This document shows positions 19,905-30,683 of a DNA stretch of 64,000 bases, one piece after another. Under the pieces are notes generated by a model. The model was not told the origin of the DNA. It searched no databases and was given only the letters and a program-made list of their open reading frames with translations. Every line of letters begins with the position of its first letter. Position 1 is the stretch's first letter. This DNA is from Diphasiastrum complanatum. Taxonomy: Eukaryota > Streptophyta > Lycopodiopsida > Lycopodiales > Lycopodiaceae. Where the stretch lies: NCBI GenBank assembly GCA_029204225.1, contig CM055109.1:42610044-42674043 (forward strand), given 5' to 3'. A program made the position numbers and the translations under genes.

Positions 19905-19985
19905 AGGATAAAAAAGGGCCCAAGGCTTGCTTGTGCATAAAGTACAGTAAATGTAAATGGACCGAGTCCATAACTCTCCCCGACA
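19905..19985 (-). mobile_element. Polypurine tract and start of a gypsy 3' LTR
   Basis: On the minus strand GTCGGGGAGAGT (19,974-19,985) is followed by TATGGACTCGGTCCATTTAC. The next 70 bases match the start of the LTR at 27,308 on the same strand (GGCCCTTTTTTAT included). The LTR is then cut by the LINE-type copy. Confidence 0.65.
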
Positions 19986-20020
19986 CAAAAATAAGACCCA
20001 ACTACTAAAAAGAAAGTGGA

Positions 20021-22240
20021 TCATATAGCAGCAAGCCCTGGTGGATCAACATCTAGAACAGAATCTGATGTAGAGGAATCAACAAGTGCAGCAAGAGCAC
20101 GAGCCTGATCCGCAAGTGATGGTGTATGATAAAAGACATCAATAGGCTCCCATGTAGCCTCCTCAACAAGACGACCATCCCACTGAACCAAAAACTGTAT
20201 CTGCCGGCGGCGTCGACTATGGTATGGACAAACCTGTAACATAGCAGCGGGTAAAAATGGAAACAACTCGGGAGCAGTAGGAAACTCGGCATCACAAGGA
20301 GCGTCATCCTCAATAGCAACACGTAATAAACTGACATGGAATACATCACAGGCACGTGTGGAAGCAGGAAGCTGTAAGCGATATGTAACTGGACTACGAA
20401 CCTCCAAAATGCGATAAGGCCCATAATAACGTGGTGCAAGCTTCTCAGTAGAAGCATGGCCCTGGACAAAATGATGACGTGCAAACCGTAGGCATAGATA
20501 AACCATATCTCCAAGCCGAACCTCAACATGGCGACGGCGACGATCAACGGAGGTCTGTTAACGCTATTGAACATGTTGTAAATGAGAACTGACCCGGGTA
20601 ATAAGCTCACGGGCACCTGATAGAAAGGATGCAAGTGTCTCAGGTGTATCCTCAGGAGGAAGAGGAATGCCAGGTAAAAGAGGTCAGATAATAAAAATTG
20701 GTGAGACGCCTGTGCTGGTACTAACAGAGCTATTATAGCTATACTTTGCTAAACATACATGCTGATCCCAATCCTTCCCAGAAGGAGTAACAAAATGGTG
20801 TAAATTATCCTCAAGGATCCTGTTAAGGACCTCAGACTGCCCATCAGAAGTAGAGTGATAAGCAAAACCCATAAAAAGTTGTACCAGGATACGCATAAGC
20901 TCTGTCCAGAATATGGATGTAAACTTACTATCCCAATCAGAAAGGATAGTACGACCCATGCAAACGGAAAATCTCTGATAGGAACAAAAGTGCACACTGC
21001 TCTACTGTGATAGTACTACGAACTGGTATAAAATGTGCTTGTTTCGAGAACCTGTCAACTACCACCATACATGAATATTGACCACGCTGGGTACGGGGAA
21101 GGCCAAGGATAAAGTCCATAGATATATCGGTCCACTGGCGATGAGGAATAGGCCAACTCTGAAGCAAACCAACAGACTTAGCACGAAAGTACTTATTACG
21201 AAGACAGAAAGGGCAGGTACAGATAAGTAGCTCAGATCGAAGAGAGGGCCAATAGAAATGGTCCTTGAGATGAGCATAAGACTTCTGAAAACCAGAGTGA
21301 CCCCCAACAGGGGACGAATGAGCATCCGACAACAATTGGGAACAGATACCCAAGGAACTAGGAATACAAGGAGAACCATAACGATAGAGACGGTGGTCAA
21401 CAATGGAGTAAACCTGATGAGGATGGGACGAAACAGGTGGCGATAAACATCCCGAAAATCAGAACATGTAAGGTATGTGGCAGGTAGATCGCCAAACCAT
21501 GTAGGAACCGTAGCCACAAGTGTATTCAACAAAGCTGGAAGACGAGACAATGCATCAGCAACAGTGTTAGCACGACTAGGACGATACAGTATAGAAAAAT
21601 CAAAAGACTGTAAACTACAACCAACGAAACTGACGATCACTAAGATTCTATTGGCCCTTGAGACGAGCATAAGACTTCTGAAAACCAAAGTGAACCCCAA
21701 CAGGGGACGAATGAGCATCCGACAACGATTGGGAACGGATACCCAAGGAACTAGGAATACAAAGAAAACCATAACGATAGAGACGGTGGTCAACAATGGA
21801 GTAAACCTGATGAGGATGGGATGAAACAGGTGGGCCAGAACTATAAACATCACGAAAATCAGAACATGTAAGTTATGCGGCAAGTAGATCCTCAAACCAT
21901 GTAGGAACAGTAGCCATAAGTGTATTCAACAAAGCTGGAAGACGAGACAATGCATCAGCAGCAGTGTTAGCACGACTAGGACGATACAATATAGAAAAAT
22001 CAAAAGACTGTAAAAACTGCAACCAACGAAACTGACGATCACTAAGATCACGCTGAGAAAAGAGATAACGTAAAGACTGGTGATCAGTAACAATGTCAAA
22101 CGGAACTTGATAAAGATAATGGCTCCACTTCTTAAGAGCATAGATAATAGCAAGAAGCTCTTTCTCATGCACAGAATAACGGTGCTCATAAGAGCGAAGA
22201 CGACGCGACTCATAATTGGAGCATGGTGCGATGTTCACAT
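20021..22240 (-). pseudogene. Gypsy chromovirus RNase H, integrase and chromodomain
   Basis: From right to left: RNase H (YSVHEKELLAIIYALKKWSH, YLFSQRDLSDRQFRWLQFLQ), the spacer VADALSRLP, the integrase HHCC region (GGHSGFQKSYAHLKDHFYWP, CPFCLR), and the catalytic core with D, D and E in TDISMDFILGLPR, ILSDWDSKFT and DGQSEVLNRILED. Next come the C-terminal part (FVQGHASTEKLAPRYYGPYR, CDVFHVSLLR) and a chromodomain (IQFLVQWDGRLVEEATWEPI). Chromodomains steer integration to marked chromatin. Frameshifts near 20,960 and 20,540 and a 390-bp tandem duplication break the frame. Confidence 0.9.
21262..22050 (-). repeat. Tandem duplication (~390 bp) inside gypsy pol
   Basis: The stretch 21,262-21,647 recurs at 21,655-22,050 with an offset of 393. 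GAGCATAAGACTTCTGAAAA occurs at 21,272 and 21,665, and GACGAGACAATGCATCAGCA in both. It duplicates the RNase H to integrase linker and the start of the HHCC domain. Confidence 0.85.
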
Positions 22241-22244
22241 GGAA

Positions 22245-22790
22245 CCAATTACAATGTCAGAGGCATCTTTGGTACCTCGGCACTATGATCGTAATCTGAT
22301 TCTGCCATTTCTTCTTTGGAGTCTCTGTAGTGGTGAGAAATGCAAAGGTATCGAAAAAAAAATCAGAGGTATCGAAAAAATGAGAAGACTCGAAAAAGGT
22401 AGTGTATCGGAAAAAGTTGGAAAACTCGAAAAAATGCAGGGTATTGAAAAAATGTTCAAACTCGAAAATTGCACCAAGTCGAAGGCAAGTAGACTCAAAA
22501 AAATGAAGAAAACTCGAAAAACAAGCAGACTCGAAAAATTGTGAAAACTCAAAAAATAAGCAGACCGGCATTTGACAAGTTTACAATATGTGAACTGGGC
22601 AGAAAGATGCACAGGAAACAAGGTGAAGCAGATCAGAACAAATCATGGTGGAGAGTACATCTCAAACCGATTCACTGATTTCTGCAATAATCAAGGAATC
22701 CTTCATAGAAGGACAACATCCTATACACCGCAACACAATGGTGTTGCAGAAAGAAAGAACAGAACTCTCATGGAAGCCGCAAGGTAGCAA
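22245..22790 (+). pseudogene. Ty1/copia integrase fragment inserted into gypsy pol
   Basis: GNKVKQIRTNHGGEYISNRF, TDFCNNQGILHRRTTSYTPQ and HNGVAERKNRTLMEAAR are the central and last catalytic blocks of copia integrase. The second Asp of the DDE triad, in the usual TDNGGEF, is replaced by Asn. The fragment runs opposite to the surrounding gypsy element and separates its RT (22,791-23,102) from its RNase H (to 22,240). Upstream in the same frame is a Lys-rich repeat array. Confidence 0.8.
22345..22560 (+). repeat. TCGAAAA minisatellite, in frame as IEKM/LEK repeats
   Basis: About 12 irregular units alternate between GTATCGAAAAAA and ACTCGAAAAA. In the integrase frame they encode KGIEKKIRGIEKMRRLEKG and similar Lys/Glu-rich sequence up to a stop at 22,542-22,544. 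The same motif fills 57,245-57,910. Confidence 0.8.
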
Positions 22791-23102
22791 TAATGCACTG
22801 TGACTGGCGAAGCAAAGCACCCAAACCAACATTACTAGCATTAGTCTCAACCATAAACTTCTGATCAAACTGGGGTAAACACATAACGGCACCATCAACA
22901 ACAACATGGCCTGAACCTTATGAGGATCAAGACGAATGTGCCCATCACAAACAAGAAAACCAAGAAACTCGATCTCAGCAATAGCAAAAGAACATTTAGA
23001 CAACTTAGAAAATAACTGGTTATGTACAAGTAACTCAAAAACAGAGGAAAGGTGGGAAATGTGCTCAGCAAGAGACTGGCTGAAAATAAGAATATCATCG
23101 AA
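22791..23102 (-). pseudogene. Gypsy reverse transcriptase palm end
   Basis: The frames give FDDILIFSQSLAEHISHLSS, SKCSFAIAEIEFLGFLVCDG and HIRLDPHKVQAM, then FMVETNASNVGLGALLRQSQ. The first residues are the remnant of the YVDD catalytic motif (F.DD), and the last start RNase H. The RT upstream of YVDD is absent: at 23,102 it abuts the integrase end of another pol. Confidence 0.8.
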
Positions 23103-25084
23103 TTAAACCAAAAAATCTAACTTATAAGAAACATCACTAATTCTTTTAACAATTTTCCAGGGTCCACAATAACGCGGGGACAACTTGTAACATTTGCCCC
23201 TCTTAAGGGTCTTAGAGTCCTTGGGTACTTGGAGAAACACCATGTCTCCTACCACAAACTCTCTAGGCGTGCGATGCTGATCAGCATATGACTTTGCTCG
23301 ATCCATCGCTTGCCTAATATTAACCTTCGCTAACTCAAGCATTGAGTTAGAAAATTAGCCGCACTAGGCACTCTCTGAGGAATTCCTACCGTAACAGGGC
23401 TAGCTGGCCTAAATCCATAATTAAGCTCGAAAGGACTCATCTTAGTACTCACATTTTTCTTGTCATTGTAAGCAAACTCCAACAGTGGCAAGTACTTCTC
23501 CCACTGAGTTTGCTTATCCCCAACAAATGCTCTAAGCATATCCTCTAAGGTCTGGTTGACTCTCTCAGTTTGGCCATCCGTTTCAGGATGCTCTGTACTG
23601 CTCATTCTCAATTGGACCTCAAGTTTGGCCATAACTGCAGTCCAAAAGTTTCCAGTGAATCGAGTATCCCTGTCAGACACTATGGATAACGATAATCCAT
23701 GAAGTCTGAACACATGCTCGATAAACAAATTAGCTACTCCATTCGCATCAATCTTTTTACGCATTGGAATAAAATGAGCCATTTTCGTGAGTCTGTCTAC
23801 TACGACCAAGATAGAATCATGCTGCAACTGCGTGCGAGGCAAGTTGGTGACAAAATCCATGGAGATACTCTCCCATCTTCTTTCTGGCACAAGTAGTGGG
23901 TGTAAAACTCCACGAGGTTTAATCCTTTTAGCTTTAGTGACTTGGCACTTCAAACAGTGCGTCACGTAATGGTAAACATCTTTTTTAAGCTTAGGCCACC
24001 AGAAGTTACGTAAAATCAACTCATAGGTCTTATCCACACCAGGATGACCTGCACTAGGGCTATCATGACATAAATGGACAATCTTCCTACGCAGCTCCTC
24101 ACAAGCTGGAATGAGAAGTTTGCCATTTCTCCTAATCATACCATCTTCTATGGTATATTTAAGGTAAGTGTGAGTCAAGAGACCAGAACTCTCATCCTAA
24201 GATTCTACTTGCGCATGATTTGCCTCCCTCACAATTCCTTGACAATGAGGATCCTCTTGCTGAGCCTGGCTAATCTCAGCAATCAGGTCATTTTCTATGA
24301 CCACAAAAGACCTCTGATACAATATCCGAGATAATGCATCAGCCACACAATTTTCGGCACCCTTCTTGTACCGAATCTCCATGTGAAATTCCTGCATCAA
24401 CTCAACCCACTTGGCTTGCCGCCCTCTTAGGTCCGGCTGGTTGCAGAAATATCTCAAAGTGTTATGGTCGGTGTACACATAGAATTCCGCACCATACAAA
24501 TAATGCCTCCATGCCTTCAAAGCGTGGATAATGGCAAACAACTCTTTCTCATGAGTTGGATAATTCTTCTGTGCAGGGTTGAGCTTCTTGCTCTCAAAGG
24601 CCACAGGCCTACCCTCTTGCATCAGAACTGCCCCAACAGCGATGTCACTTGCATCCGTTTCTACGACAAATGGTTTTTGAGGGTCAACAATTTTTAAAGT
24701 GACAAAGTCAGCCACAGCTTGTTTCAAAGCATCGTAACTTCGCTGCTGAACTTCTGTCCACTCTTTCCATTTATTTTTCTGTAACATATCGGTCAATGGT
24801 GCAGCTACGTGTGAATAATTCTTCACACCTTTACGATAAAACACAGCCAACCCTGGAAAGCTTCTTAGTGCCGTCAAGTCTGTAGGAACAGGCCAGGCAA
24901 GAAGAACAACAACTTTCTGCGGATCCGGTTTTATTCCATCTGCTGACACTATAAAACCCAAATATGTTATTTCTTTTTTAAAAAAATTCACTTTTTTATC
25001 ATTAGCGAACAATGTATTTTCCCTCAAAGTTGATAACACAGTTCTTAGGTGATTAACATGCATAGCACATGATCGGAGAGGCAA
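23103..25084 (-). pseudogene. Gypsy RNase H and integrase, nearly intact
   Basis: One frame runs from 25,084 to 23,330 with a single TAG at 24,197-24,199. It contains the RT end (FANDKKVNFFKKEITYLGFI), RNase H (FVVETDASDIAVGAVLMQEG, THEKELFAIIHALKAWRHYL, YTDHNTLRYF) and integrase. The integrase has HHCC (CHDSPSAGHPGVDKTYEL, CLKCQ) and the D, D, E residues in ISMDFVTNLPR, IVSDRDTRFTGNFW and DGQTERVNQTLED. After a frameshift near 23,335 the C-terminal region follows (EFVVGDMVFLQVP, LSPRYCGPWKIVKRISDVSY). It ends abruptly at SYKLDFL where the second pol begins. All integrase catalytic residues are preserved, but RT is not. Confidence 0.9.
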
Positions 25085-26356
25085 AGGGGGAGAAGCTAGG
25101 TCTTACTTGCCCCTTGGCAAGATAGTCCTCCATCATGCTTTTGACCTCTTCCTCCTCTTTCAGACTCATTCTATAAGGTGGTCTATTAACAGGAGATGAT
25201 CCAGGAATTAACTCGATTCTATGCTCCACATTTCTCTTAGGGGGTAAAATAGATGGAAGTTCATTCGTGAACACATCTAGAAACTCCTCTCTAATTTGGC
25301 GATTTAGGTTCTTAGTAAGGTTAGTTTGTTCTTGACATACATCAGACTCATTAGCAGAAACAGACATATCATACAAGAAACAAACATACATGCACTTACA
25401 CTGAACCTTACGCAACTGCGTTGTCGTGATCAAAGGTCTTGGAGGCATATCAGGCTCTCCATGCAGGGAGTGAATCCTACCATCGTGCTGGAACTCATAC
25501 ACATGAGTATCCCAAGCGATGTAGGGTTTCTTAGCCACATGCCAACAAATTCCAAGCACCACATCAAAGCGAGCCAAATGGTAATCTCAAAATCTAACTC
25601 CTCAATATAGCTCTGAATGGTTAGAGGCGTACCCACAACCCTGGCATCCCACACTTCCGCACCCTTTCCATCAGCCATTTCGATTGTCCACTGGTACAAG
25701 GATGGTTGTGCTCTCACTCTCAACCGTTTAATCAAAGCCGAGTTAATGACGTTATGTGAGGACCCAATGTCAAATAGAATCAAAACATCTCTACCACACA
25801 GCTGTCCACGCATAACAATCAAAGAAGTGCAAGGAAACTGATACCCGTGTTGTGCAGCTCTTGACAACTGTGGCAAAGGAACCGAGTCCACCTTCCGCAC
25901 CACCAACACGCTCATCAACCGTGGAACATCAAGAGGTTCTTCTTGTCTCAATTCCTCGATTTTCATAGGATCTGCCTCCTCAACTTGCAAATTGTAGGTG
26001 GTGCGAGGACACTCCTTCCACCTATGCCGCCCTAGACAACCAAAGCAAAGGTTCTCTTTCTTTGCCCGCTCCAAGTCTTGCGGCGATGGCGTAGAAAAGC
26101 GCTGGCCCCCTTGGGCATTGGACGTCCCATACCGCCGCCCTTTGCCTTTTGAGGCGCCCGCACCTTTACTCTTTTTCGCACTCTGAATTTGCTCTTGCGA
26201 GGATTGACCCTTCCATTTTTTAAACTTTCTTTTCCCCCAAGGCTGAAACCCTCCTGAAGTAGGTGTCTCAGACTCCTTGGCCTTTTTTCCATCCTCATAG
26301 TATAGGGCCATCTGTACCGCCCATGCGACTTTGAGGCTCAGAAACATCATTAACAA
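25053..26356 (-). pseudogene. Gypsy gag C-terminus, protease and RT start
   Basis: From 26,356: a Lys-rich gag tail with the zinc knuckle CFGCLGRHRWKEC (one residue short of canonical), an aspartic protease (VLILFDIGSSHNVINSALIK; the usual D-T-G-S is D-I-G-S), then after a frameshift the RT N-terminus (HRIELIPGSSPVNRPPYRMS, KGQVRPSFSPFASPI). At about 25,065 the sequence jumps to HVNHLRTVLSTLRENTLFA of the next frame. The RT palm with the YVDD motif, roughly 120 residues, is therefore missing, and this copy could not copy RNA. The gag N-terminal half is also absent. Confidence 0.85.
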
Positions 26357-26924
26357 CTTTATTTACATTTCTGTTACAAAGGTAACCACAGGCCGGTGAC
26401 TTAGCCATTTCTGTATTTACAAGAAGTACATCTATAAGTAAAAACAATAAACAACCGGAACAGGGAGTAAAAGTTGTAACAGCCTGCAAACGGTGTGAAA
26501 AATGGCTGCAAACGAAGACAAAAATGGACGAAAGTGACAAGTATGAAGGGGCTAGACAACCTGCAAACAGAAGTGAAGAGAGGGCTGAAAATGGAAGGAG
26601 AAATGGACGAAAGAGATGAGGGAATTGGCTTTGGACAGCCTGCAAACAAGCTAGACTTAGGCGCCGGAAACAATCTGACAAAACAAAGAAACAAAGAAAA
26701 AAAAAATTTCAAGCCGCCTTATTTAGCGGAAGTACTTCCGCTAACTGTCCGCTAAAGCTCCGCCGAGAAAATGCTCTGATGGGAGCTGGTCCTCCTCCAA
26801 ACTATGCTGAATGTTGCTGAAGCAAAGAGACGAAAGCCCTCAGCAAAGAGAGAAAAAAAAAATCAGCAAGGAAAATGGGCGCCCAATCAGAAAATCAGAT
26901 CTGAAATTCATCAATCAGGAAAGT
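26357..26924 (-). mobile_element. Gypsy leader, gag N-terminus mostly lost
   Basis: Between the primer site and the surviving gag there is no capsid-type frame. The words TTTGCAGGCTGT/TTTGCAGGTTGT recur four times, and AGCGGAAGTACTTCCGCT (26,725-26,742) is a perfect 18-base palindrome. Confidence 0.5.
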
Positions 26925-26936
26925 GCTCTAATACCA
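26925..26936 (-). promoter_or_regulatory. Primer-binding site, tRNA-iMet type
   Basis: TGGTATTAGAGC on the minus strand, one change from TGGTATCAGAGC, adjoining the LTR. Confidence 0.75.
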
Positions 26937-27308
26937 AGTTACGAATGAAGCCACAATTCATCTAGAGCTAAGCTATGAAAGCATCACATAAGCAAGACTT
27001 AACCCTAGAAAGCAAGAAAGAGAGATTAAGGAGACTAAAGAGAGAGATCAATATCATCAGCTGAATAACAAATGACACAGATTCCCTACTTATAGCCTAA
27101 AGGAAGCTACCAGTGGCAAGGGCCCAACTCGAAGGGATAATAATGCGCCCTCCAAGAAGGCCCCCACTCTCCAGTAATATGTCCAAATGTCCAAATAATG
27201 AATAATAAGGCCCAAGGCCAACCATAAAGTCTAAGTGTCAATAATGAATAAAAAAGGGCCCAAGTCCTGCTTATGCATAAAGTAAATGTAAATGGACCGA
27301 GTCCATAA
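26937..27308 (-). mobile_element. Gypsy 5' LTR (about 372 bp)
   Basis: It starts TATGGACTCGGTCCATTTAC on the minus strand and ends ...TTCGTAACT at the primer site. The first 75 bases match the 3' LTR remnant at 19,905-19,973. A TATA-like CTATAAGTAGGG lies near 27,090 and would drive the minus-strand transcript. The right edge meets a plus-strand gypsy gag directly. Confidence 0.65.
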
Positions 27309-28796
27309 ATGGACTCCCTCTCCATTTGGATTTCCATCTTCTTCTGTTAGTCAGCCTGGTGGTGGACAGTTCCTTCCACCTAACCCACCTCCTGGTTTCT
27401 TTCCAAGTCCCCCAGTTCCTGAGCCACACTTTGCTCGAGATTTTCGTGATAGGGTACAGCTTGCTACCTATTCTGGTTCCTTTGACGGGAACTTATTAGA
27501 GAATTGGTATGCCAAGCTTGACACATATTTTCAAATTTACCCTAAGACTGATCCTCAGAAGATCTAGTTGGCTACTTTACACTTAGATGGACGCGCTGCC
27601 ACGTGGTGGCGGGTCTATCGAGCTGATCCTGATCGAGAAGGGCTCCATATCTGGCCTCATTCTTTTATCAGCAGTTATATCACCAATCGCATTTGTGCTT
27701 CACCTGTTCCTGCTCCATAGCCTCTCACAGTTGAGGTTGCCAGTTCACACTCTTTTCCTAGTTCTCAGATGTTTTAGGGTTTACCATACCGCATTGGAGA
27801 TATTTCTAGACAGGCAGATCTTTACATTATTCCTATCGAGCGTTATCATCTTATCCTTGGTGCTGATTGGTTTGCATCTCTTGGGGCCGTTACACTGGAC
27901 TTGACAAAGCAGACATTGACATTTGTACATGGTGCAATTACACACTCACTTGTTGGCATTGATTCTCAGGGAGACTTCCAGTTGATCAGTGGGAAGCAGT
28001 TTGTTCGCAACCTGCCGAAGGCTCATTGTGCAACCTTATTATGTGTTCAGCGTGCAGTAGCAGTTCCTCCAGTTTCTACTCCAGCAGTTGTTCCTCAGGT
28101 GATCTTTGACTTATTACATCAGTATGCTTTTGTCTTTTCAGAACCTACGACGCTACCACCATTACGTGACATGAACCACCAGATTGACTTGCGTCCTGGT
28201 TCTGCTCCTCCTTCCCGTCCCCCTTATCGTATATCTCGATCTGAACGTGATGAGCTTGAGCTCCAGATTACTGCCTTGTTAGATCAAGTTCTCATTGTTC
28301 CTAGTCACAACCCTTTTGGTGCCCCTATTCTCCTTGTTAGTAAGAAAGATGGTACGAAACGTCTTTGTATTGATTATCATGCTTTAAATAAGTTGACTAT
28401 TTGTAATCAGTACCCTATTCCACACATAAATGACCTCTTTGACCAGCTCTGTACAGGATGTTCATCATGTTCGCATGTTCCTTGGGTTAGCCACTCACCT
28501 TCGTCGTCACGTTCTCATTTTGCCACTATTGCAGCTCCTCTTCATGCACTTTTGAAGAAGTCTCGTACTTTTTTTTGGACTTCTGATTGTCAGTCAGTGT
28601 TTGGTACTCTTCGTCGTGCTGTTGTTGATGCTGCCGTTATGTGTTTACCCTAGTTTGATTGGAAGTTTATTGTTGAGACTGATGCTAGTAATGTTGGTTC
28701 GGGTGCTTTGCTTCGCCAGTCACAATGCATATTGCTTATGAGTCGCGTCGTCTTTGCTCTTATGAGGAACGTTATTCAGTGCATGAGAAAGAGCTT
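27309..28796 (+). pseudogene. Gypsy gag, protease and RT fragment
   Basis: Gag: FARDFRDRVQLATYSGSFDG then NLLENWYAKLDTYFQIYP and, after stops, LATLHLDGRAATWWRVYRAD. It is fused by deletion to the end of protease ([20 protein letters not shown]). RT follows in one frame from 27,901: [61 protein letters not shown] second deletion jumps to [20 protein letters not shown] and RNase H (FIVETDASNVGSGALLRQSQ). The YVDD motif lies in the deleted part. It is the same family as the 20-23 kb pol but on the other strand. Confidence 0.85.
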
Positions 28797-28937
28797 GGCC
28801 AATGGCGAATCGGGCCAAATGCCCACTCTCCACTATAAATAGTGGCTGATCTTACTTAATTTTTCATATTCTGATTAATTTGTTGGCATTGGTTTTTGCC
28901 ATCTTTCTATTTGTTGCATTTAATTATTGTTGCTATC

Positions 28938-29000
<63 letters not shown>

Positions 29001-29194
29001 CCATCCTTGGAGTTTTAGGGTTAATGCTTGTTAGAGGTTAGGGTTTCATCATAACCGTGCCTAAAGACATTGCTCTATTGGAATTGAACAACCACACGAC
29101 ATGAAAGGAGAAACCACTTCTAAATCAATTTGCTTTGTCTTTATTTGGATCTTGAAAATAGGGTGTGAAGGTGGATGAGGAGAACACCCTACAA
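28797..29194 (+). mobile_element. Promoter-like insertion within gypsy pol
   Basis: RNase H breaks off at about 28,796 and resumes at about 29,195. The intervening 400 bases carry CCAAT (near 28,799), TATAAATAG at 28,834-28,842, a leader and a (GA)n tract, then mixed sequence without a frame. It resembles a 5' LTR or promoter segment of another element. Confidence 0.5.
28941..28998. repeat. (GA)29 microsatellite
   Basis: Uninterrupted GA dinucleotides 100 bases downstream of the TATA box at 28,834. Confidence 0.97.
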
Positions 29195-29740
29195 TCATTG
29201 GTTGCAGTTTTTACAGTCTTTTGATTTTTCTATATTGTATCGTCCTAGTCATGTTAACACTGTTGCTGATGCATTGTCTCGTCTTCCAACTTTGTTGAAT
29301 ACACTTGTTGCTACTGTTCCTACAAGGTTTGATGATCTGCATGCCGCATACCTTACATGTTCTGATTTTGTTGATGTTTATAGTTCTGCCCCACTTGTTT
29401 TGTTCCATCCTCATCAGGTGTACTCCATTGTCGACCACCGTCTTTATCGTTATGGTTCTCTTTGTATTCCTAGGTCCTTGGGTATCCATTCCCGATTGTT
29501 GTCAAATGTTCATTCGTCCCTTGTTGGGGGTCATTCTGGTTTTCAGAAGTCTTATGCTCATCTCAAGGACCATTTCTACTAGCCCTCTCTTCGATCTGAG
29601 CTACTTATTCGTACCTGCCCTTTCTGTCTGTACTCCCGTGCTAAGTCTGCTGGTTTGCTCCAGAGTTGGCCTATTCCTCATCGCCAGTGGACTGATATAT
29701 CTATGGACTTTATCCTTGGCCTTCCCCGTACCTAGCGTGG
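29195..29740 (+). pseudogene. Gypsy RNase H end and integrase start
   Basis: WLQFLQSFDFSILYRPSHVN, VADALSRLPTLLNTLVATVP, then LVGGHSGFQKSYAHLKDHFY and CPFCL (zinc-binding HHCC region), a stop, and HRQWTDISMDFILGLPRT with the first catalytic Asp. It matches 21,060-22,050 closely and is cut at 29,740. Confidence 0.85.
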
Positions 29741-30199
29741 TCACCCACTAAAATCCCTGCAAGAGGCTGCACCACGTGTTGAGTTATGTTCTCTCAACCC
29801 AACTAGGCAATTGCCCAAGACACAGAGTGCTTTGGCTATTATTGGGGTAGGTATCCCCCGGAACTGTAAAGAAATGCCAGCCACGTTGGCCACTTAATAA
29901 ACTAAAATTCCGAAGGTTTCCCCAGATTGCATAGGAGCGACCACTGCCGCTATCTCCCCTCTCCCAAGCCAACCTACCGCCTTCTCTTCCATCCCACAAG
30001 TTCACCATGCATCCCCTCTCCCATAATCCATGAGTATTATATCCAACTATGACCATTTTTCCCCCATGTCTACTTTGATTAGGGGTGGGATGCGTCCTTA
30101 CGACTTTTGGTGAACATCTTCATTAGTAGGGGAATCACTTCTGCTAGAAACTCGGCAACCTGACAAAACCCCCACTTTGGTTTCTTTTCACCATGGTCT
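29741..30199. other. No gene recognised
   Basis: Unassigned sequence between a gypsy break and the LINE C-terminus. A minus-strand frame at 29,784-30,056 has no recognisable motif; it may be the downstream part of the LINE. Confidence 0.4.
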
Positions 30200-30670
30200 C
30201 TATCCCACTCTTTCATCCTAACTCCTTCGACCTGCCCCCCAACTAAAATGGGCCAGCTATCCTGATTGAGCCCTTATGATCTTTAAGCCAGGAATGGCAG
30301 GCTGCAGACATCTTTCTTTGTTCTAACAAGGCTGGACATTCTAAAAGCAAATGGCCTATCCTGTTCCCTTTCCCATCCTCCTTGCATAGAATACAGGTGT
30401 CTCCGATACTTGGGTCAGCAATACTGAACCTAATGGCTCGTTCATTCCAAACCAGACCGCCCATCCTAAGAAGTGCTAAAAGTCTAACTCCCCGAATTGT
30501 TTTATAATCTTTCAACCCCCCTCTCATCAAGTATTTTTCTGGTTTTTCCAAAGCCGTAGCAAGTATATTTTGGAAGGCCTACACCGCCCATTCTACTCTC
30601 CCATCGACCCCAAGTTGCCAATTTTACTCCCCTTTCTTTTCGTCTCAACTCCCTCCGAACCCATTTGTTT
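30200..30670 (-). pseudogene. LINE ORF2 C-terminal zinc-binding domain
   Basis: After KERGVKLATWGRWESRMGGV and GLPKYTCYGFGKTRKILDER in one frame, a shift near 30,550 leads to GVRLLALLRMGGLVWNERAI, DTCILCKEDGKGNRIGHLLL and ECPALLEQR. The C-X2-C...H-X4-C pattern and spacing are those of the C-terminal zinc finger of many plant LINE ORF2 proteins. The RT core is absent; the left partner is the hAT element. Confidence 0.7.
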
Positions 30671-30683
30671 GTACCTGTGTTGC

